Below, one piece after another: positions 57,991 through 64,000 of a stretch of 64,000 bases of DNA. The notes under the pieces are model-generated. The model had not been told where the DNA came from and searched no databases. It worked only from the letters and a program-made list of their open reading frames with translations. Position numbers and translations under genes: made by a program. Each line of letters starts with the position of its first letter. Position 1 is the first letter of the stretch. The DNA is taken from assembly GCF_028583425.1 (NCBI RefSeq), contig NC_072801.1:61333766-61397765 (forward strand), given 5' to 3'. This stretch comes from Eublepharis macularius. Lineage: Eukaryota > Chordata > Lepidosauria > Squamata > Eublepharidae.

Positions 57991-58649
57991 TAACTAAATA
58001 AATGTAATGAATGATCCACAAGTGAGATTTCAGATTTTAAAAAGCACGTCTCTGTAATTAAGGATGATTAATAGCATGTTTTACTATTCTCCTCCTGTCT
58101 TTTTGTTGTTGTCTTATTTTCTTTTCTTCTTACTTGTTCAATAAGATTCATTTCATTTTCAGTTTTATTCTTCTCAGCGTGACTAAGGGGAATTCCTTCC
58201 CCAGGCATAGCAGAAAGGGAAGGGGAATCCCTCGTTTACTCTCATCTTGAGCACCCAAGCGCAGTGCTGATCTAACTCGTAGACAATGTCCTTCTCAGCA
58301 GCTGCTCCTTTACATGGCAGAACCAAGGACAGAACGTGGGACTGATTGGCATGTGAAAGGAGCTTTGACTCAAAAGCTCAAAAATTCATACCTTGAAATC
58401 TAGTTGGCCTTGGACCCGGATCTTGCTCTTCCACGTCCTCCTTGAGAGCTCTAATTAGTATGATTGTTCTGTTCGCCCTGATTGCTTCTGATGCTGCAGT
58501 CTCTCAAGGACTCCTTCAAGGTAGGGCTCTTCTTAGCCAGGTGACCATACCCAAGATTCAGCACAACAACAATAAATAACAACAAACAACAACAACAATT
58601 GACAGAGGTAGCACTTTTTTAGTAGTCTTATAGCTTACCTAGTAAGTAG

Positions 58650-58870
58650 GGGTTTGCGTTATGCCTCAGTAGTAAAGCACCTGCTTTGTTCATATGCAGA
58701 ACATCGCCATTGCCAATTCAATCCCTGGCTTTTCCAGTTAAATGGATCAAATGGCAGGGAATGTGGAAGACCTCTACCCAAAATCCTGGAGAGCTACTAC
58801 GGTCAGAGCAGACAATACTTGGTAGACCAAGGGCTTAACTCAGTATTGCACTTAACAGAACTGAAATGAA
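58650..58870 (+). mobile_element. tRNA-type SINE with head GCCTCAGTAGTAAAGCACC
   Basis: GCCTCAGTAGTAAAGCACCT is A-box-like and CAATTCAATCCCTGGC is B-box-like. AAGACCTCTACCCAAAATCC, TGGAGAGCTACTACGGTCAG and AGCAGACAATACTTGGTAGA follow. A SINE widespread in reptile genomes. Confidence 0.7.
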
Positions 58871-60080
58871 CTTTTGTATAATTGATCAGCAACATTTCAG
58901 AATCCAGATTTGACACTTGGATCTTAAACCAGCCTTGATTCTAGACCATGTTGTCTGCTTTTTTTCTGACGGTAGATTTTCATAACACTTCCCTACGCCT
59001 ACCTACATATGTACCATCAAGCTGCATAGGTCAGATTCCAGCAGCACCTCCAAGTTACAAACCTGCCTTTTTAATTTAATGTCAACTATATACTACAAAC
59101 AGAGCTTTAACCCTTGCTGTGCATCATGCTTTTCTCTTCTTTACCTTCTCCCCCCACCCCAAAAAAACACTGGAAAGCCTCACTACTCAGCATAGACCGC
59201 ACAACCTAAAAACTGAACATTAAGATCAGCATCAAAGGTCCTACTGAGTGTTACCCCCATTTAAGTGACATGGATAGTTAAGAGGGCCAGGGCCTTTTCT
59301 GTGGTAGCACCTTGCTTATAAAATGCCTATTACATGATAATTGTATGACTTTTGTTTAAACTGTCAGAGCCCTTTTCTGAACTTTCAGATTTTCCTAAGA
59401 TTTGTTTCCTATCATCACATCATGTCCTTAGAACATACGTGTGTGCTACTGCAAACCGCTAACATTCAACATAAACATGTGCAGTTGATTGTCATTTCTT
59501 AAAACTCGATATCGCTATTACTTTAGTTTGGAGGTTAATTTTTTCCTCTTTCTGTCCAATGATTCTACATATTTAGTTGCATTTCACCACGCAGCATTAT
59601 AATTTCTTCAGCTTTATAAATAATAAACTTGGACTCCAGAACCGTTAGCAATTCAGTAAGAGCATCTTACTGCTCTTATCACAGCATATCACAGCTTACC
59701 ACAATATTCATATCACAGCAATTGTGAGCAGAGAGATTTTTCTAAATTGACAGTGCAATTCTAAGCAGAATTACTCCAGTCTATAAACCAATTGCAATTA
59801 ATGGGCTTGGACTGGGGTAACTCTCCTTAGAATACCTTTTACACTTTAGTTTGGGGGCATCTAAAATCTCTAAATCAGCAGCATCTATCATGGACAATGC
59901 TGAACACAGTTCAAATCCTAAAAAGCCTTAAAAATTCTGATTATCAAAGAAAATTCCTACATGAGGGCAATTCACCGTAGCCCCCTCCTCTCCAAAAAAA
60001 TCTAGACAGTTCACTTTTTATTTTGTTAAGAATCTCCTTCAAAGGAGCAAGATCTAGTCCAGTAGCATCTGAAAAGTCCA
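58871..60080. other. Intergenic AT-rich DNA
   Basis: It contains the short palindromic repeat at 59748 and, near 60050-60075, a scrap of the GTCCAGTAGCACC family (AGTCCAGTAGCATCTGAAAA). Nothing else recognised. Confidence 0.4.
59748..59838. mobile_element. Short palindromic repeat (TTACTC family), copy 3
   Basis: GCAATTCTAAGCAGAATTAC, TCCAGTC at the left mirror GACTGGGGTAACTCTCCTTA, GAAT at the right, around CCAATTGCAATTAATGG. Confidence 0.6.
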
Positions 60081-60294
60081 GGGCCGATTCCAGATGACTA
60101 ACCTTAAGGCGTTTCATGCCGCCCTCTTCCGGATCGCGACGGGGAAAATGCGAAATATTGCGTTTCCTCGCGCGAGTTTTGCGTGACGACGCGCAAAACT
60201 CGTGCGAGGAAACGCGGTATTTCGCATTTTCCCCGTCGCGATCCGGAAGAGGGCGGCATGAAACGCCTTAAGGTTAGTCATCTGGAATCGGCCC
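60081..60294. mobile_element. 214-bp near-perfect foldback MITE, GGGCCG...CGGCCC
   Basis: GGGCCGATTCCAGATGACTA to TAGTCATCTGGAATCGGCCC. The arms match almost throughout, including CGCATTTTCCCCGTCGCGAT and its complement. A CpG-dense tip reads TTTTGCGTGACGACGCGCAA. It is better preserved than its relative at 23517-23710. Confidence 0.92.
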
Positions 60295-60309
60295 AGGAAG
60301 GGATAAACT

Positions 60310-60835
60310 TGGAACAGGCCGGAATGGGCATTAAACAAATAGTGGTACCACAAAAAACAGTGGGATGTGTTAAAGACACAAGAGAACAATATTTTAGAAA
60401 TCAAAACATGGCAATAGCATGCTTTTATTAACCCTTTCCCTACCCAAATGCTCCTGGAATACCATGGCTCAGGCTGGAACGGGCACTGAAGAAACGCTAG
60501 TACTACAAAAAACAGTGGGAAGTAATAAAGACACCAGAGAACAATATTTTAGAAATGAATACATGGCAATATCAACTCTTTCCCTTTCAAAAGGCTCCCA
60601 GAACACCACGAAATGGGCCGGAACGGGCACTAAATAAATGACAGAACCACAAAAAAACAGTGGGAAGCATTAAAGAAATTGGAAAACAATATTTTAGAAA
60701 TGAAAATATTGAACCATAATGTTTTATTAACCTATCCCTGCTAAAATGCTTCCAGAACAGCATAAAAAAGCCTGGAACAAGCTCTAAAGAAATGCTAATA
60801 GCACAAAAAAAATGCGGGAAGCATTAAAAACAAAG
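60310..60835 (+). repeat. Satellite array, about 150-bp unit, four copies
   Basis: Units begin near 60320, 60475, 60620 and 60773 with GGAAYGGGCAYTAAA-like sequence. Each contains CACAAAAAACAGTGGGAA, GAACAATATTTTAGAAAT and TATTAACCCTTTCCCT. An inverted array of the same unit lies at 61215-61690. Confidence 0.85.
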
Positions 60836-61214
60836 TGCCCTGGACGTACGGTTATGAACAGTCCTGGAGAAAATCTTGTCCCTTTAATAGAGGAAATGGG
60901 CAGTTGAAGCTTTTCATGATATGGAGTGGCTAGGAGCCACTTCAAGACAGGATATATGTTCCTACAAATATCAGGTGTACCCTTGTTTGCAGAAAAATCT
61001 TGAACTAAATTGAGGTTACAAGCCACCTACACTAGCCATCAACTCTTCCACTTCCTCAAGGCATTGCACAAAAACTGTCTGAAATATGGGGTTGCCGAGT
61101 TCCATAAGAAGGTAGGGATGAGCTCATCTCTACCTTTAGTTTAGATGGATTGTAACCGCTATGTTTAGTTCAAGATTTTTCTGCGAACAAAGGAACACAT
61201 GATATTTGTAGGAA

Positions 61215-61690
61215 CATATATCCTGTCTTGTTCTCCAGTTTCTTTAATGCTTTCCACCGGTTTTTGCGGTACTGGAATTTATTTAGTGCCTGTTCCATGC
61301 TGTTTCAGGAGCATTTCGGCAGAGAAAGGGTTAATGAAAGCCTGCTAGTTCCATGTTTTCATGCACAGAATATTGTTCTGTGGGGTTCTGAGAGCATTTT
61401 TGGAGGGAAAGGGTTAATAAAAGCATGATACCGCCATGTTTTCATTTCTAAAATATTGTTCTCTGGTGTCTTTATTACTTCCCTCTGTTTTTTGTGGTAC
61501 TGGCGTTTCTTTAGTGCCCATTCCGGTCTATCCTGTGGTGTTCCAAGAGCATTTTGGCAGAAAAAAGGGTTAATAAACGCATGATATTTCCATGTTTTCA
61601 TTTCTAAAATATTCTTCTCTGGTGTCTTTAACACATCCCACTCTATTTTGTGGTACCACTATTTGTTTAATGCCTGTTCCGGCCTGTTCC
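61215..61690 (-). repeat. Inverted satellite array, same ~150-bp unit, about three copies
   Basis: AGGGTTAATGAAAGC, CATTTCTAAAATATTGTTCT and CTGTTTTTTGTGGTACTGG are reverse complements of the 60310-60835 unit. The two arrays face each other across about 380 bp and end roughly 400 bp short of the BAIAP2-like first exon. Confidence 0.85.
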
Positions 61691-61740
61691 ACGGTGTTCG
61701 GGTTTGTAGCCCTTCTCTTACAGTCCAACCAGATTTCCAG

Positions 61741-61830
61741 GCTTTCGAAAACCAGAGTTCCCTTCATCAGATACAAGATCTGACTCTGGGATGCTCATAC
61801 CCAGCTACTGGACCGTCACGGCTACCCATG
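61741..61830. mobile_element. GTCCAGTAGCACC-family arm, partial
   Basis: CAGGCTTTCGAAAACCAGAG, TTCCCTTCATCAGATAC and CACGGCTACCCATGAAG correspond to the centre and outer end of the family. It sits just upstream of the BAIAP2-like CpG island. Confidence 0.55.
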
Positions 61831-61859
61831 AAGCTCTTCCCCCAAAGGAGTTAGCAACA

Positions 61860-62200
61860 AGCGGTGCGCCCAACGAGGATGTGCCCCGGACGCCTGGAGA
61901 GGGAGCCTGTCGCCGTTTTCTCCATCGCGACCGCGGGGCGCCTGCCTGTGGAGTCAGCCCGCGGCTCCCGCAGCATCCCGGCCCCGCCGCGGCCTCTCGC
62001 CGCCTTTTGCTCCCCCTCCTCTCCAGTCCCCCGGCAAGACCCTCCCCCGACCCCACCCCTTCTCCAACACGCCCCGTCCGGGCCCAGCTGCGCTCACTGC
62101 CCCGGCATCATGTCCCGCTCGGAGGAGGTCAACCGGCTGACGGAGAATGTCTATCGGGTGAGCCGTGCCTCTCCCTCGCCCCCCGCCCCGGGCCCCCTCT
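61860..62200 (+). promoter_or_regulatory. CpG-island promoter and 5'UTR of the BAIAP2-like gene
   Basis: A sharp switch to GC-rich, CpG-dense sequence (GACCGCGGGGCGCC, CCCGCGGCTCCCGC, CCCCGCCGCGGCC) leads into a start codon at 62110 and a splice donor at 62158. No TATA box was seen. The island contrasts with the AT-rich repeats on its left. Confidence 0.75.
62110..62157 (+). CDS. BAIAP2/IRSp53-like I-BAR protein, first coding exon only (runs off the window)
   Basis: ATG to CGG|GTGAGC encodes MSRSEEVNRLTENVYR. This matches the N-terminus of BAIAP2 (SRSEEMHRLTENVYK) and BAIAP2L1 (EEVNRLTE.TYR), and the donor falls where I expect the family's exon 1 to end, just before (T/N)(I/V)MEQFNP. These proteins bind curved membranes through an IMD/I-BAR domain and link Rac/Cdc42 to actin through an SH3 domain, making filopodia and spine protrusions. 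I saw no exon 2 before the window ends. BAIAP2, BAIAP2L1 and BAIAP2L2 have known homes elsewhere in human; the CYTH2 linkage suggests a separate fourth paralogue. Sixteen residues are few, so membership is likely but orthology is open. Confidence 0.8.
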
Positions 62201-63914
62201 CGCTCCCGGCCTCCCCTCCGATCCTTCCATCCAGCTGCATTTCCATCTCCTCTGCTTCCTCTTTTCCAGCCCACCACCTTCCTGCCTTTGCTCCTTCCCT
62301 TCATCCCACCATTCCTTCTTCATCCTCCTCCTCTCCCCTCCCCCAGGCTGATCCAGTTTACCTCCTTCCGATCCACCAACCCGGCTCTGCATCCTCCCCA
62401 TCATGGGTTATACCCCCACCCAACCCCGTTTGGTTTCTGGCTATTCCTATCCGGCTGGTCCGCCCCCCCCCCACGACCACCTCCTAAAGATCTGTTGAAA
62501 AATAGAGCCCATGAAAAGGAGAAAAGAAGTTTAAAGAGGGGTTCCAACACCCCCATCCCAAATTTTCACCCCACCCACCCCCAGATTTCCAACAAATCTC
62601 CCACAGCAAATATTAGTATCAGGACATACTTATTTTCTTCTTCCCACCCTCAAACCCAAATCAAAACAAAAGTTCTAGGATTGGCTTATAAGTTTTGTTC
62701 CCCTTTGAGATAACTGGCACATTCCATTGTTTAAAGGATTAACCAAGCGAAATACAGCTAGCAGTCTGTCTCACTCTGGGTGTGTACTATTATTTTGCTA
62801 GACTATCTTGCTCTATTTATACATGTGCCCTACTGTTTTATTAAATTAATTCCACTGTGAATTTGGGTGTGTATCTGGAAAACTTAGGGAAAGTTGGTCA
62901 AAAGTTCTTGCTTCAGTTCCTGTCTCGGGAAGAAAAATGCAAACTTTCTTTGACTAGCTGCAAGAGGGGCTGGGGCCAGATTTGGATTTTTTGACTCCTG
63001 GGTTTTGAATGAAATCGGCAGTCTCCCATTTTTCTGGTTAGCTTCTGCTAATGCTGGAAGAGTTCTGCTGTCTTTTTTCCCGTTTTTTCCTGCCTTATGG
63101 AAATGAAGCAAACACCATGCCAAATCTTGGCCTCGGCATACTTGGCCCGGAGATGAAGAGGAAAACTTAACCCATTATTTTCCCCTGCTCCGGCATGGAG
63201 ATGTGGAAGCCGGTCTCTGAACATCTTGCTTCCAACTGGATGGGATATTGAGTTCTTATCCGGAGAGGAAACACGCACATCGAACAAGTTCCTGCGCTCT
63301 GGCTGTCTCTGCTGAGGCACATCTGACAGCTGTTAAAGCAACACTGAGAAGGGGCCAGTCATCTTTCATGTAGTGGTTGGGGAAGGGGGGAGAGGTTGAA
63401 GGGAGACCTTGTCTCCTGGGCTTTGCGAAATCTGGGCCACAAAGGGGAGCTTTGCTTGTGGATGTTGTGCTTTCTGAGAAATTGTTTTATGCCTATCAGG
63501 GTTTGGAGACAATTGTAAAATGCCTTGCAGTGTTTTCACATATGATGCCCAACAAGTATTCCTCCATGCTGTTTGAATACACATGGGAATGCTGTTCATA
63601 TGGGAAAGAAAATGGAAGGGAGCCATTTTAAAGTCAAATGCCTTTACTTTCATGCTACAGAATTGTTAAAATGTCTTTGGTGATTGATACAGTGCCATCA
63701 ATGTGCCTGGGACTTAACATGAAGAAAAGTCTCTGCCCTCAGGGGCTTACAAGTCCAAAAGAAACAGGAGTTCTGCCCCATTCTTGGAATTTATAACACA
63801 ATAAATCTTTCAGGTGTCACAACAGTCCTTTGTGTTGTTGGCTGCAACCGACTGGCACAGCCAGACCTCTGGAATTCCAAGCGGGTAACCCTGTTCGTTT
63901 GCAGCAGGAAAATA
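62158..63914 (+). other. Start of intron 1 of the BAIAP2-like gene
   Basis: The first 300 bases are C-rich and stay open in frame past the donor, but show no conserved protein. Beyond that I recognise no exon, RNA or repeat. Confidence 0.45.
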
Positions 63915-64000
63915 AAACAGGAGTCCAGTGGTATCTTACAGTCTAATGTAATTTATTCCAGCAAAAGCTTTCACAACTCAGTGCTTACTTCACTGGAGTG
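63915..64000. mobile_element. GTCCAGTAGCACC-family relative, cut by window end
   Basis: CAGGAGTCCAGTGGTATCTT, ACAGTCTAATG, AAAGCTTTCACAACTCAGTG and CTTCACTGGAGTG follow the arm-centre order of the family. Confidence 0.5.

Noticed and set aside
61791-62713. Three long overlapping plus-strand open frames (150-207 aa)
   Set aside because: CpG-island artefacts rich in Pro/Ser/Arg. Only the 16 codons at 62110-62157 match a known protein, in a frame that then meets a good splice donor.

Overview
The window looks like a piece of squamate (lizard, possibly gecko) nuclear genome. The genes are vertebrate, with long introns. The background is dense with repeats typical of squamates: a BovB/RTE LINE fragment, 5S-rRNA-derived and tRNA-derived SINEs, a CR1-like tail and many short hAT-type MITEs with 8-bp target duplications. 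The species call is an inference from repeat content and gene order. I saw no endogenous retrovirus or Polinton-type element.

Layout. (1) 1-18.4 kb, plus strand: a complete cytohesin-2 gene (CYTH2), with a CCAAT/GC-box promoter, 12 ordinary coding exons and a 3-nt microexon that switches the PH domain between the two-glycine and three-glycine forms. (2) 18.4-28.6 kb: intergenic, with scattered repeats. (3) 28.6-41.9 kb, minus strand: an intact five-exon neuronal-pentraxin gene encoding 546 aa. It carries a histidine-rich repeat insert (43 His in 127 residues) between its N-terminal coiled coil and the pentraxin domain. (4) 48.1-51.1 kb, minus strand: a complete Toll-like receptor of 952 aa, resembling the TLR11/13/21/22 group, whose TIR domain is split by a 221-nt intron. 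(5) 51-62 kb: repeats, including nested MITEs, a near-perfect 214-bp foldback and two arms of a ~150-bp satellite in opposite orientation. (6) 62.1 kb, plus strand: a CpG-island promoter and first coding exon (16 codons) of a BAIAP2/IRSp53-type I-BAR gene that runs off the window.

The gene set is the main point of interest. In human, CYTH, NPTX and BAIAP2 relatives share three chromosomal regions: CYTH1/NPTX1/BAIAP2 on 17q25, CYTH4/NPTXR/BAIAP2L2 on 22q12-13 and CYTH3/NPTX2/BAIAP2L1 on chromosome 7. CYTH2 on 19q13 has no NPTX or BAIAP2 partner there. This window has CYTH2 together with both an NPTX and a BAIAP2 relative, as expected if it preserves the fourth whole-genome-duplication copy that mammals lost. 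The human map positions are from memory and the ohnology is inference; phylogeny would be needed to establish it.

Functionally the loci look independent: an ARF exchange factor, a secreted synaptic-type pentraxin (possibly metal-binding), an innate immune receptor and an actin/membrane-curvature adaptor. All exon boundaries were read by eye from splice consensus, reading phase and remembered family sequences.
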